DNA from: Chamaecyparis obtusa
Taxonomy: Eukaryota; Streptophyta; Pinopsida; Cupressales; Cupressaceae
DNA: 64,000 bases
Assembly (NCBI GenBank): GCA_027943335.1
Contig: BSBK01001113.1
Location: 670,501-734,500 of the forward strand
Reading direction: 5' to 3'
The notes beneath the pieces are model-generated. The model searched no databases. It was not told the DNA's origin and saw only the letters and a program-made list of their open reading frames with translations. Shown one piece after another: positions 23,661 through 36,125 of this stretch. Positions within the stretch are counted from its first letter, which is position 1. Each line of letters begins with the position of its first letter. Position numbers and translations under genes: made by a program.

Positions 23661-24783
23661 TGTTAGGAATGGGAACACTGAGAGGGGGGGGGGTGAATCA
23701 ATGTTCACTATATTTTAACTTTTCACTTTAATCTTTATGCTGAACTTAAATGCTTAAGTACTGAAATAAATATTCACATAAACATGAAACATGAAATCAA
23801 CACATGACACCAATATGATTACGAGGAAACCCAAATAGGTAAAACCCCGGTGGGAATTGACACCCACTAATATTATGCACTACTATTTTGTGATCCTTGT
23901 TAGAAGATCCTTTACCCTATTAGGAGTAGCTTTACAATGCTTTAAGTACATTAGACCTTGTTAAGGGTTGGAGCCTGTTAGGAGTCTTTTACAATTGTCC
24001 CTACTAGGGGAGAGGATGCACTGTCCAAGTGCTCACTGATCAAGTGGTGAAGGATACAACCTTCTGATGTTAGATACACACTATATCTGTAGGATGAACT
24101 GTCACTATGACACTGCTTGTTAGATCAGTTCCCTTTATGCGATGATGCTTTAAACTCTATAAAAGCTCTAATACATCTTCTAGTGTCTTCACACACTTCT
24201 GATCTACTTATCACAACTCTATTTCAACTTTCATATCGAATACAATGGGCGCACCTTATATTTATGCACTCATACAAAATACATAGTTAGGTCAGCCCTA
24301 TAACTAATTACAAATAACCCTTCCAAATGAATTGGCTTAAGTGTGCTTACAATTAAACATATAAACATTTCGGCAACCTAAATATATACAATGGGCACAT
24401 AGACCTAACAATATTACATTACAATCGCAAACCAAAATACTGACTGTCAACTCCATGCTCTGTTCTTTGCTGGCACACACTGGCTGTGCAACTTCAACTA
24501 TCTATAACTTTCACATCTTTGCATATCTACTTATGCACTCATAGACTAAGCATAAGTATAGTCTAACAAACTTAACTTCTAGGGTGCATACCATACTTCA
24601 TCTGTACACACGTGTGCTGATGCTCTGAGCTGCAAGAACTTTGTACACTATCCAGTCTTCAACACTTAACCAAATTCTGATCTTTACATCAAGTGCGCTA
24701 ACTCCAAACTGCTATATGACTTTATTGCCATAATGACAACACTATATCTAGTCATATACCTTAGTATAGAAAAATTTACAACA
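23661..24783 (-). repeat. 3' LTR of the non-autonomous element
   Basis: 1123 bp, TGTTAGGAATGGG to TTACAACA on the plus strand. A run of 10 G lies at 23684-23693. Confidence 0.88.
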
Positions 24784-24795
24784 AGCTCCCCCTTT
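24784..24795 (-). promoter_or_regulatory. Polypurine tract of the non-autonomous element
   Basis: The minus strand reads AAAGGGGGAGCT directly against the 3' LTR. Confidence 0.8.
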
Positions 24796-24984
24796 GTCAT
24801 TGATGGCAACAAAGGAATATGGCCAAGTTGATAACTATCCCTTAACACAAAAACTTTTGTCTTCTATATCTTTATACATAATCTTATATCTCCCTATACA
24901 TATATATATACTCCATATTCTATACACAACTCCCCCTTTGACATTAATGACAAAGGTGTATCAAAAAACTATATCTGCACATAC

Positions 24985-27900
24985 TTACTTAGGGAAAACA
25001 TTCGAATATGCTATCTTGAGGTTCTGGATCTCCTTCTTCCAAAAAGTTATCAATAAGTTAACTATCTGGAGATGGGCGCATAAAGCATATTGAAGCTTCT
25101 CCATCTTTTTCAAATTTGTGCTCGGACCTTGATCATAGGTTATCATGGTGGCATCAATTTCCTTTATGTTCTAATTGAGAATGTTTAGTGAGGGTGCAAG
25201 TGCATTCCTCAACTGATTCTATCTAAACCTTATCTTTGCCATCTCCTTCTCTACCTTCTCAATTTTTTCCATCTGACCTTGGTAGATATTGTTGCACATG
25301 TTTACATCAGTGGATGTGTCTGTCACTGAACTCTTCACCTACTCAATCATAGCTTCAACCTCTTTTATTTCCTTGAAATGGGCATCGGTAAGCTTATCCC
25401 GATCCATGCAGTCTGCAATAAATTTCCTTCCTTAAACAAAAAATTCTTCTAAGGATGCTTGTCCTATCTTGAGTGAATTCAGATCTAGTGCAAAGTTTCT
25501 CATCAACTCATTCAATCTTTTCTCCAGGTACTTCTCTTCTGCAACCTTGGATGTAGATTCTTCAAGACTTGAAAAATTACTTTTGAACTGTGAGATGAAT
25601 GTACTCACATCATCAACTGAGTGTACCTTGGAGACTTTCTTGTCTTGTGGCAACAAATTGTTCAATATGTTCATAGATTCCACAAGGAGAGGATTTCTCA
25701 TGAATTGTTTCTCCTTTGCTTTCTCCATAGCCAAGATGTTGAACTTAATCAGGTCTTCCTCTTTCCATGAGTCCAAACTGGATGTGTCAGGTGTCAAACT
25801 TGACAACAATGCTAAGGAGGGAGTGATGGGAGTGTTGTCCATCACTTCTAGTTTTACCTTGGCTAGATCAACATAAGTTTCATCTTTCTCTTGTTCTTTA
25901 TCTTCTTCTTTATTTTCTTTCTCTGATATATTTTCAATCAATACCTCTTCTTGATGAGTGGGAGGAGTGTTACTGCATAAGATTTCAGCTTCTTGTGTGC
26001 TCACAAAAGCTTCCTCAAACTTGTCTAACTCTATTTCAGTGGTTGCCATGGCTATCTCCACATTATCAATGATAATGGTGCTATCCTTGAGTGATTTTGA
26101 TATGGGCACAGACTTATCCAACTTAGTTTGTACTTCCTCTATAGGTGTTGAATCTTGAGGACCTGTAGACTATACCTTGATGGTCTCTGCTGCAATGTCT
26201 TGCTTACTAGGTGCTTGAGAGATGGGTGCAGACTTAGGTTTCATGTGATGTTCTAAGAGTACCTTCTCAAAAGCCTTCTCTATTTCCTAAGAAATCAGCT
26301 CATAGTGTTTGTTCATGAGGTGAAGTGTCCTCATCTTTGTTCTTAAGTGCGGCTTCACTAGATTTAGTAACAATGACCTTTCTTCAATAGAACATACTGG
26401 AAGAGTGGAATCAAGAATTTTTTCCCTTATTCTGAGATCTTCTTCAATGGCTTGTCTTTTTAAGGTGTCCATTATTTCCCATACCTTATCTGGAATTTTT
26501 GTTTTCAATTCAAGAATTGTCTTCTTGAACTTTATCATATGTTTGACAATCATATCATGTATCTCTGATTTGTCAATCTCACTGTAAGTTTCATAAAAAT
26601 TCCCTACTTGATCAATTCTACCCTCATCAACAATTCTAGTGCTCAATAATTTAAGGTTGGGTCTGAATCCTTCCTTAGGAGGTGCTTGACTATTTTTCTT
26701 GCTCCTTAATGCTTGTGAGGATGGATGACTAGTGCTGGTAACTTTCTTCCTTTTGATTATAGGCTTATACTTCGGAGGAGCATTGGAATCACTAGTTTCT
26801 TTTGGTGCAGAAGGAGTGTAATCAATCATATCCTTCTGACTATCATCTTTTTCAATTTTTATTTTCTTCATCTTAGGATCTTGTTCTTTTTTTGTTGCTG
26901 TGCTCTTCAATTCCAAAGCAATTTTCTCTTCCCTTTCCTTGTCAAGGTTTGATTGAGACACACCATGTATTCTCAAGATTTTTGATGTGATTTTAGAGGC
27001 TTTCCTCTTGGTTGCCGTGCTATTCAGTTTAGCATCAACTTCCCTTGTCTTTTCCTCTTAAGTTCCCCACCTAGGTTCATTAGGATCTTTGGGGGCTGAT
27101 AGAAGTACCCGTGCATAAGCTTCAAGGACTTGTTCCTCTACTTCATAACCAAGTGGATGAATCCACTTAGTTCTAGGCTCAACAGCTTCCATACAAGTAG
27201 TTCTTTGGAATTCTCCTTATACTTTTCCATTACCATAAAGCATATTGTATCCTTATACTTTTCCACAATGTTCTCTGGAATTTTGTATCTCATCTACATC
27301 TTGACCCTAAAGTTCTTCAATTCCAATGTGACATAATCTCTTAATGTGCTTTTAGTGGATGCTTTGAGGGATATATGTGGCATGGTTGGAATAGACTTGT
27401 CCAAATACATATTTGAAACTTTTCCAACTATATGAAGGTACATATAGATGATTAGGGACCCAAACCTAAATATCTTTGTCTTGTCATGTTTGATAGTCTT
27501 GATGTTATCTATCAATTGTGCATGCAAGATCTCACACAAGTTGAACTCTGCATCTTCCTTCACAAGTCTGATGGCTTCTAGAATAGTGCCTGCAGACACA
27601 CTATTCACCCTGCTGGTGTGATGAAACCTATAACCCAGTATCATTGAAATCAATTTGATGTTTTCTTGTTCAATAGGCTCTATAGTCACATCATTCCTAT
27701 CACTCCTTGACTTACATGTTTGCTCAACTATCTTTCTGACATCCTTGCCCATAGGAAGGACGATGCCTATCCTAGAAAGGCCTATCATCTCATGAATCAA
27801 GTCACTGGTGATTCTAACTGCTACATCACCAATCCAAAACAAATCATCATGAATCCTACTCAACAAGATCTTTATCCATTCTATCTCATATAATTCATAT

Positions 27901-28183
27901 GCCATAGCATACTCAACAATAGGGTGATCATTCCATTTATCATATTCATCCATGAATGTCTTATTAGGTTTCAACATGGTATCCATGTGCGGCCTAAGCC
28001 TATCCAATCCAACTAGTTCCTTCTTATAGTAAATGTAAACTAGGTAATGTCTTCCACATGTATGATGCCCATAGGCATGTGGGAGAAAGCTCCCTCTAAA
28101 TCATTTAGGGTTGATTTAAAAGGGTGCCTCTTGAAAACATATCTTTTCTTCTCAGTGACATCATAAACAATGGGAGTGGCCAT
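24985..28183 (-). pseudogene. ORF2 of the non-autonomous element, unknown function
   Basis: It starts at the ATG at 28183 (MATPIVYDVTEKKRYVFK) and ends at the TAA at 24985-24987, about 1066 codons. One frameshift lies near 28055, a second between about 27290 and 26976, and isolated stops are scattered through it. The N-terminal third (27294-28007) looks globular, with DDLFWIGDVAVRITSDLIHEM and an ILGYRFHHTS segment. The middle (26287-26976) is Lys-rich, with basic clusters such as KPIIKRKKV that could serve as nuclear signals. The C-terminal third (24985-26121) is Glu/Lys-rich and probably coiled coil. No enzyme motif is seen. Its length rules out chance. It could be an accessory gag or a captured gene. 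Confidence 0.6.
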
Positions 28184-28569
28184 GACTTACTTGATAAATG
28201 CATTCCAACTGATCTCTGAGATAATTTGATGACTTCCAAATCGGCACAATGAGCTAGGGTTTCTACAACTAACCAAATACACTGCAAACACTAATAGTTC
28301 AATCTCCAAATCTTCATATAAACTTCCAAGGCTCTTTCTACTCTCTATCACTCTGAATTTGAATGTAATGAGCAATCAAATCAATTTTTGTGTACTTAAA
28401 AGTGAAAATTCTACCATTAATGCAAGTCACGTAAACCAGGCTGTCACTTCAAAATTTGCAACTTGAGTTCTGCTAACATTCAACATGTGCACTCTTGAAT
28501 GAAGGTTCCTTTACACTCCAAAATCTTAAGTCCAAAGGCGCATACTCTGAGGATGAGTATACTAGCCAC

Positions 28570-29787
28570 ACAAGGGTCTAGAGCTAAATTAGCTACCCCT
28601 ATGACCCTGAGGGCCATTTATCCAAATGTAGAGGGTGCGTCCACTGCAGATGCATCCAATACATTCTCATCAATCATGTCCTTCTTTTTCTCTAACCAAA
28701 TCATGCTTGCATCATCTGAGGCTTTGAAAAAATTAACTTCTCCTACGGGAGCCAAAACTAGTTCTTCGGCCTTTTTAGGGATTCCCTGACCTTGCGTCCT
28801 TGATCTACAGAACCTTGAGATATGTCTAGCCTTGTTACAAGAGTGACAAATGATTGTAGGTCTTATCTTCATTGGTGCATTGATAGGAGTCACCACTCTG
28901 CACTATTTTGTTGTGTGACCATTATAGTTACATATCTGGCATGTAACATTATGAGAACTTCTTACATTTGTCTGATTCTAATTTCTCTGATCTTGCTGAA
29001 TCTTGTTCTTCTTACTAGTCTTGGAATTCATAGCTCTATGACCAAACTTGTTGCATGAATAATAGTAGCCATTAAAAGGTCTTACCTCTGTACAGTTCCT
29101 TGTAATGTGTCCATGCTTGTTACATGCAAAACAAGTGCATTCTACTTGCTTGCATTCATTCTTAGGTGGTCAACCATTATCTTTGGTTTGATCTTCAGTC
29201 TTGTCAACATCAATAGAGTCCTTTTGTGAATCCTTTCTTGCTCGCATATTGTCAATCTGATTTTGTGCTTCATTGTATCCAATATAGCTAGTGTCTCCTT
29301 TGGCTATTCTTGCATACAACTGAGATTCTACTAAATCAGCACTGGTGTGTAACTTGTCAATATGATCCTTTGCCTTTTTTAATTCAGATTTAGAGCTTTC
29401 TGTGATATTTCTTAGCTCCAAGACTTCCAATTTAGCTTCCCTTAGTTCTTCATTGAGTTGAAGATTCTCCTTGACTTGTTCATTATAGACATCTTGATTG
29501 TTTATCAGTTTGTCATCAAATTCTTCAAGATAATTTAATAAGGATGCATTTTCTTCACTCAACTTCTTGACCTTTTCTTCAAGATCATTGTTAGAGAATC
29601 CTTTCAAATCCTTTATTAGTTTTTTGATAACTAATTAAGCATCACTGAATTTTTCTTTTAGTTCCTCAATTTCTCTTTCTAAATTGTCTAGGTCTTCAAG
29701 AGCGGCTTCAGGATTTTTCTTCAGATGTTTCATTTCTACTTTTTCCATGATCTCCTCAAGTGGTTAAACTTCTTTGCTAAGGACCAT
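28570..29787 (-). pseudogene. ORF1: gag-like protein with coiled coil and four zinc knuckles
   Basis: The ATG at 29787 lies immediately after the PBS, so translation starts at the first codon of the interior. One frame runs to beyond 28618, with stops only where Gln (TAA/TAG) or Arg (TGA) would fit. The N-terminal half is an almost continuous coiled coil (LREAKLEVLELRNITESSK). It is followed by four CCHC-type knuckles at about 29140-28810: CFACNKHGHITRNC, a damaged YSCNKFGHRAMNS, CQICNYNGHTTK-x-C, and CHSCNKARHISRFC. Zinc knuckles bind RNA, so this protein probably packages the transcript. There is no retropepsin. Confidence 0.8.
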
Positions 29788-29788
29788 A

Positions 29789-29800
29789 GCTCTGATACCA
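29789..29800 (-). promoter_or_regulatory. PBS (initiator tRNA-Met type) of the non-autonomous element
   Basis: TGGTATCAGAGC on the minus strand, 2 nt from the 5' LTR. It is identical to the PBS of the surrounding Copia element. Confidence 0.9.
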
Positions 29801-29802
29801 AT

Positions 29803-31053
29803 TGTTAGGAATGGGAACACTGAGATGGGGGGGGGGGGGGGGGTTGAATCAGTGTTCACTATATTTTAACTTTTCACTTTAATCTTTATGCTGAACTTAA
29901 ATGCTTAAGTACTGAAATAAATATTCACATAAACATGAAACATGAAATCAACATGACACCAATATGATTATGGGGAAACCCAAATAGGTAAAACCCTGGT
30001 GGGAATTGACACCCACTAATATACTGCAGTAGTTTTTGGTGATCCTTGTTAGAAGATCCTTTACCCTGTTAGGAGTAGCTTTACAATGCTTTAAGTACAG
30101 TAAACCTTGTTAAGGGTCAGACCCTATTAGGAGTCTTTTAAAATCATCCCTGTTAGGGGAGAGGACACACTATTCAAGAGCTCACTACTCAAGTGGTGAA
30201 GGCTACAACCTTCTGATGTTAGATACACACTATATCTGCAGGATGAACTGTCACTATGACACTGCTTGTCAGATCAGTTCCTTTTATAAGTTGATGCTTT
30301 GACCTCTAGAAAAGATCTAATACTCAACCGGTCGATAGACTCAAAAGTTGATTTCCGGTTACCCGTTACCAGGGGCGGGGCATTCACCCTCGTCCTACCC
30401 ACACCTCCTCATTGGATTGTTCGTTCTCACCCCCCTACTATCTATAAGGGCCCCTACCATCTTCTAGTGTCTTTTCACACTTCTTCTTTGCTTATCACAA
30501 CTCTATTTCAACTTCCATATCAAATACAATGGGTGCACCTTATATTTATGCGCTCATACAAAATACATAGTTAGGTCGGCCCTATAACTAATTAATAACA
30601 ACGCTTCCAAATGAATTTCCTTAAGCGTGCTTACAATTAAATATATAAACATGTCAGAAACCTAAATACAATGGGTGCATACCCTTAATAATATTACATT
30701 ACAATCACAAACCAAAATACTGACTATTGGCTCCATGCTCTGTTCTTTGCTGGCACACACTGGTTGTGCAACTTCAAATGTCTATAACTTTCACATATTT
30801 GCATATCTACTTATACACTCATAGAATAAGCATAAGTATACTCTAACAAACTTAACTTCCAGGGTGCATACCATAATTCATCCGTACACATGCTCTGAGC
30901 TGTTGGAACTCTATACACTATCCAGTCTTCAACACTTAACCAAATTCTGATCTTTACATCAAGTGCGCTGACTCCAAATTGCTATATGACTTTGTTACCA
31001 TAATGACAACACTATATCTAGTCATATATCTCAGTATAGACAACTTGCCAATA
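29803..31053 (-). repeat. 5' LTR of the non-autonomous element
   Basis: About 1250 bp, matching 23661-24783. It contains TATAAAAG on the minus strand (30281-30288), a 17-G run at 29827-29843, and about 110 bp near 30319-30450 that are not in the other LTR and look like an insertion. Confidence 0.88.
30281..30288 (-). promoter_or_regulatory. TATA box in the 5' LTR of the non-autonomous element
   Basis: TATAAAAG on the minus strand. The 3' LTR has a degraded version of the same spot. Confidence 0.5.
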
Positions 31054-31313
31054 GTATTCAGGGAGTGTTCCTGAGTAGCGGTTTGTGGAAATAGGATGAT
31101 ATCTCCTAATCAGGATTGAATCTGATCATGTTGAATTATGAGGTAGTTGAAGAAATGATGTTAGTGACATGGATGTGAGTGCAAGAACCGAGGTTGCATG
31201 AGTGAAGAATTATCTTAATTGGAAGCCAATAGTTTTGTGTAATTTTTATGTAACATGTGGAAACTTTATTTTGTAATTTGTATGCCGACTCATTTGTAAT
31301 TACTTGAGTGTGG

Positions 31314-31340
31314 TATAAAAGAAGGAATTTTTTCCTTCTT
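31314..31340 (+). promoter_or_regulatory. Copia LTR TATA box with adjoining hairpin
   Basis: TATAAAA at 31314-31320 runs directly into a perfect 9-bp inverted repeat, AAGAAGGAA (31319-31327) and TTCCTTCTT (31332-31340), with a TTTT loop. The 3' LTR keeps the TATA box (37099-37104) and most of the hairpin. Confidence 0.6.
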
Positions 31341-31965
31341 GTAATGTGGAGTTATGAATTGTATTTTGAAATTAATTTGTAGAATTGTGAAATACTTGTT
31401 GGAAGTGGATATGCGAAGTATAGAGATCTCGTATTGAGATCTGAAGAAGTAGTTGGTGTGGTTTGGCACAGTTAGAGAAGGAGTATTGAATTGTTGAGAT
31501 TAGTAATCTTTTGATATTATTCTGTTGAATAATACAAAGATCAGTTGGACAGTGTGTTCAGTGATCTTACACATGAAGCTGTTTGGGCAGTGGGTCCTTT
31601 TGTCTTCCATAACTCCTAACAGAGTTAGAATCTTTTAGCAGGGATTCAAACTCTCCTAATAGGGACTCATATGTATTGAATTTATTTCATAATATGCCTA
31701 ACAAAGTCCATCCTCTCACAAGGAACTTTCAAATTAGTGCATCTTTTGTGGGCATCATTCCCACCGAGGTTTACTCTTTGATTAAGAGGTTCACTAGTCA
31801 ACATATCTTGTGTCATTGTGTTACTGTGTATGTATATCTTTCTATGGTTGTTGATTACATTTCTTACATGGTTAAAATTTATTGAAGTTGATAAATTTTG
31901 TATTTATTTGATAACTGATTCACCCCCCCTCTCAGTTATCTTGGTGGACTTTACTTTCTAACAAT

Positions 31966-31977
31966 TGGTATCAGAGC
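31966..31977 (+). promoter_or_regulatory. Copia PBS (initiator tRNA-Met type)
   Basis: TGGTATCAGAGC, 2 nt after the 5' LTR end TAACA. This is the standard Copia minus-strand primer site. Confidence 0.93.
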
Positions 31978-32019
31978 AGCAGGTCCTTGAAAGAAAAGTT
32001 TAACAGCTTAAGGAGATCC

Positions 32020-32985
32020 ATGGTGAATCATTTCAGGAAAGAAAGCCCTAAGTTTGATGGAGTAAATTTTGACAGTTGGAAAGAAAAGATGAAGATACAT
32101 TTACTTTGTTTAGGACCAGGTTATTGGTTAATCACAAAGAATTAGAAGACTATCATTGATGAGGATAAGATTGAAGAATGTACTAATGAGGAAAGAGATC
32201 TATTCATGTGTAACATACTTGCCAGAGAAGTAGTCTTGTCAGCCATTCTGAAAAATGAGTACAATCAGGTAAAATATCTAAAAACATCTCATGAAATTTG
32301 GTTAGCTTTACAATCTACTTTTGAAGGTGATGAACATGCAAAGAAAGTTAGATTACATAATTGGATATGTGCATTTGAAGATATAAGAATGATGGAAGAT
32401 GAATCTGTTAGAAGCTATATTGGTAGAATGTCAGAGATTGTTGCAGGTATAAAATCTTGTGGAGGAACCAAGACAAAGAATGAAGTGATATGGAAAATTT
32501 TGAGAACATTGACTCCCACATTTAAGTAGACAACATAGATGATTGAACAAGTTATACCTTGTACTATGAAATTTACCAGAGAAACTCTTTTTGGAAGATT
32601 GGAAGTAGTAGAGATGCACTTGAGGCTATCAAGAGATTTATCTAGAATGGAGACAACATTCACTGCTCTTAGTGTTCGCCCTACTTTGTTAAGAAGCATC
32701 AATGTAAATAGAGATTATGTTAGCAACAACAGATCTATAAATGAAGAAGATAGGAAGATTGAAGAAGGTATTGCCTTGCTTGTGAAAAGAGAACTAGACA
32801 GTAAGAAAATTTTTAAATGTTGGACTTGTCAAGAATTTGGTCATTTTGCATCTAAATGTCCTAAGAGAGTTAAGAAGTATAGAAAGAACTTTAATCCTAG
32901 GAGATCTAAAGAATGTTATTATGCAAATGATGAAGAACTTGAAGCTAGTTTGGAGAAATCTTTGATACTGAGAATGATGATATAG
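32020..32985 (+). pseudogene. Copia gag
   Basis: The ATG at 32020 opens a frame with FDGVNFDSWKEKMKIHL, the typical start of Copia gag (UBN2 / DUF4219 style). It continues through IWLALQSTFEGDE and SYIGRMSEIVAGIKSCGG to one zinc knuckle, CWTCQEFGHFASKC, at about 32817. In-frame TAGs are at 32143, 32527 and 32536, each in a position that fits Gln. A frameshift near 32965 separates gag from the pol frame; beyond it the sense continues as ENDDIGFVAIKEENPE. Confidence 0.9.
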
Positions 32986-32999
32986 GATTTGTAGCAATT

Positions 33000-34565
33000 A
33001 AAGAAGAAAATCCTGAAATAAAAATTAAGGAAGAAAAGGCTTTATTTTCTCAAGTAAAAAAGAAAGTTGATTGGATTATAGACAATGATTGTTCACATCA
33101 TATGAATGGAGACATGAAAAAGTTCATAAAGTTTAACAATTATGATGGAGGAGTTGTTAGAGTTGGAAACAATGCACCTTGTTTGATTATAGGATCTATT
33201 ACTCTTGATGGAAAGACTAATACTGATGATGTTTACCTTGTGGATGGTTTGAAACATAATATTTTGAGAGTTGGACAGCTAGTTGATAAGGGATATCAAG
33301 TTTGGTATACTGAGAAAACTTGTGTAATCAAAGACAGGGATGGTAATTTGATTGGTACTAGATCTAGAACTAGAGGTAATGTATTTCAGTTGAATCCTAC
33401 TAAGATGACATGCTTGATTACTAAGATTGATGAAAACTGGTTATGGCATAGAAGATTTTGTCATGTAAACTTTGATAACATTATGAAAGTAAGTACTACA
33501 CTTGTAGTTAGAGATTTGCATAAAATTATGAATCCTACTAACATAATTTGCAAGGAATGTGTGATGGCTAAACAAAATAGAAGCTCATTTCCCAGCAAGA
33601 AGTTTACAATAGCAGAGAAGTTGGAAATTGTTCATACAGATTTGAGTAGTCCCACAAGGACTAGAGGATTCTATGGAGAAAGGTATTTTATGATTCTTGT
33701 TGATGATTTTACAAGAACGATGTGGATTACATTTCTTAAAGAAAAATCTGAAGCATTTGATAAGTTTAAGATTATTAAGAACAAAGTTGAGAATAAATCT
33801 AGAATAAAGATTAAATGTTTGAGATCAAATAGAGGTGGAGAATTTACTTCAAAATAATTTAATATTTTTTGTGAAGTGAATGGTATTAAAAGATAGTTTT
33901 TGGCCCCTAGGACACCTGAACAAAATGGTATTGTAGAAAGAAGAAACAGATCAGTGACTGAAGCAGCAAGAGCTATGTTATTTGAGAATGACTTAGCGAA
34001 GATATTCTGGAGAGAAGCAGTGAACAAAACAATGTATACAATGAACCAAGTACCAATCAGAGTAGACACAAATAAGACACCCTACGAACTATGGTTTGGA
34101 CATGCACCATCAGTTAAGTATTTTAGAATTTTTGGAAGCAAATGTTGTATTGAGAGAGATGATGACATTAGAAAGTTTGATCCCAGAAGTAATGAATGTA
34201 TATTTCTTGGATATTCATTGAAGAGAAAAGCTTATAGATGTTACAATAAAAGAACTAAGACTATTGTTGAGAGCGCAAATGTTAAAGTTGATGAAAAAAT
34301 CAAAATTCAAGAAAGAATTCTTGATTATGAATTAGATGAAGGAACTCATCCTAGAACTAATATAGAGACTACCGAATTATTCTATGAAACTGATAGTGAT
34401 TTGTTGAATGAAAGCTATAGTGAAGAAATCATTGAAGAACCTACAACAGAAACAAGAACTGAGACATTGACACCTAACATGAATCTATCAAGGAATCATC
34501 TTGTTGAGTAGATTATTGGAAGCATAGACAGAGGAGATTTGACATGAAATAAGGTACAAGAAAAG
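33000..34565 (+). pseudogene. Copia protease and integrase
   Basis: The protease site reads IIDNDCSHHM (codons 33081-33092), where the family usually has DSGCSRHM; the Asp is kept. Integrase has the zinc-binding HRRFCHVNF...CKEC, first Asp in HTDLSS (33639), and Glu in PEQNGIVERRNR (33936). The second catalytic Asp is replaced by Asn: LRSNRGGEF, codon AAT at 33828-33830. Stops are TAA 33855, TAG 33894, TAG 34509 and TGA 34545. The frame is otherwise continuous with RT. Confidence 0.9.
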
Positions 34566-36125
34566 TTGTGTTTGATTTCTCAAATTGAACCTAAGTCTAC
34601 TAGTGAAGCCTGTGAAGATGAACATTGGATTAAAGCTATGAAAGAGGAACTAGATCAGATTGAAAAGAACAGGACATGGGAATTGGTCCCTAGACCTAAA
34701 GATAAGAATGTTATAGGAACAAAATGGGTATTCAGAAACAAGATGAATGAACAAGGAGAAGTAGTAAGGAATAAAGCAAGATTGGTATGTAAAGGATACT
34801 CACAGCAAGAAGGAATTGACTATGAAGAAACTTTTGCACCAGTAGCAAGAATTGAAGCAGTAAGAATGTTTTTGGCTTATGCATCTTATAAGAAATTCAA
34901 AGTGTATCAGATGGATGTGAAGTCAGCATTTCTGAATGGAGAATTGGAAGAAGATGTCTACATTGAGTAGCCTGAAGGTTTTCCTTTAGCTCAAGAAGGA
35001 GATAAGGTATGTAAACTGAAGAAAGCTTTATATGGACTGAAGCAAGCACCTAGAACTTGGTATGCAAGATTGGATAAATATTTGATAAAGTTAGGATTTA
35101 CAAAAGGCACAACCGATAGTAACCTATACACAAAGGAAATTGAAAATGGTTTGTTCATTGTTGCTATTTTTGTTGATGATATTATCTTTGGAGGAGAAGA
35201 TGAAGCCAGTGATAAATTTGTAGATGAAATGAAGATTGAATTTGAAATGAGTATGATTGGTGAAATGAAATACTTTTTAGGATCACAGATAACATAGAAT
35301 GGTGATGGTATCTTTGTAAGTCAGACAAAGTACTTAAATGATTTATTGATGAGATTTGGAATGGAGAAATGTAAACCAGTTGGAACACCTATGGTAACTA
35401 GACACAAGTTATATAGCATAGATGAGACTCCTATAGTGGAACATAAAAAGTACAAATCTATGATTGGAGGATTGCAATATTTGACTCATACAAGACCTAA
35501 TATATCACATGCAGTTGGAATTGTAGCAAGATTTCAAGCTAAACCCAAAGAATCACATTATGTAATAGTAAAAAGGATACCGAGGTACTTAAGAGGCACA
35601 ATTGAGTATGGATTGTGGTATGAAAAATATGATGATTTTACCCTATGTGCATATACAGATGCCAATTGGGGAGGTAGTATGGATGAAAAAAAGAGCACTA
35701 GTGGTGGAGCATTTTTCCTTGGAGGAAGATTGGTTTCTTGGCTAAGAAAGAAGTAGAACTGTATTTCATAGAGCACATCAGAAGCAGAATATGTGGCAGC
35801 AACAAACAAATGTAATTAGATAATTTGGATGAAGCAAATGTTGAAGGATATTAGAATAAAATTTGTTGAGCCTATTGTTATACATTGTGATAACACCAGC
35901 ACAATTAGTATGTCTAAGAACCTTGTGTTACATTCTAAGACAAAGCATATAGAGATAAAGTATCATGTAGTGAGAGAGAAAGTGGAAGAGAAAGAAGTCA
36001 GACTTGAGTATATAAGTAAAAAAGAGAAGATTGTAGATATATTTATAAAACCTTTTCCTAAGGATATATTTGAGTATCTGAGAGGTATGCTTGGGGTTAT
36101 GCCCCATCCTACTTTTGAGAAGTGA
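34566..36125 (+). pseudogene. Copia reverse transcriptase and RNase H
   Basis: RT has [69 protein letters not shown] and the active site FVDDIIFGG. RNase H has YTDANWGG, STSEAEYVAA and HCDNTSTI. Stops are TAGs at 34968, 35295, 35754, 35769 and 35817. At 34968 the family residue is the Q of EQPEGF and at 35754 the Q of KKQN. The natural end is the TGA at 36123. Confidence 0.93.

Larger units (their letters stand above)
23661..31053 (-). mobile_element. Non-autonomous LTR element with gag-like ORF1 and large ORF2
   Basis: The LTRs are 23661-24783 and 29803-31053. On the minus strand the right copy is the 5' LTR: it is followed by the initiator-Met-type PBS TGGTATCAGAGC (29789-29800). The left copy is preceded by the polypurine tract AAAGGGGGAGCT (24784-24795). 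The 5-bp target duplication GTATT flanks it inside the Copia 5' LTR, so it is younger than the Copia insertion. The 5-kb interior has two minus-strand ORFs but no protease, integrase, RT or RNase H motif. This is the architecture of a TR-GAG/LARD-type element mobilised in trans. Confidence 0.9.
23373..31963 (+). repeat. Copia 5' LTR, interrupted
   Basis: The LTR parts are 23373-23660 and 31054-31963, and the two pieces join to match the 3' LTR in order. The flanking direct repeat GTATT (23656-23660 and 31054-31058) is the target duplication of the nested element. Confidence 0.9.

Noticed and set aside
33671..34069. 132-codon minus-strand ORF
   Set aside because: It is antisense to the Copia integrase and arises from its codon composition.
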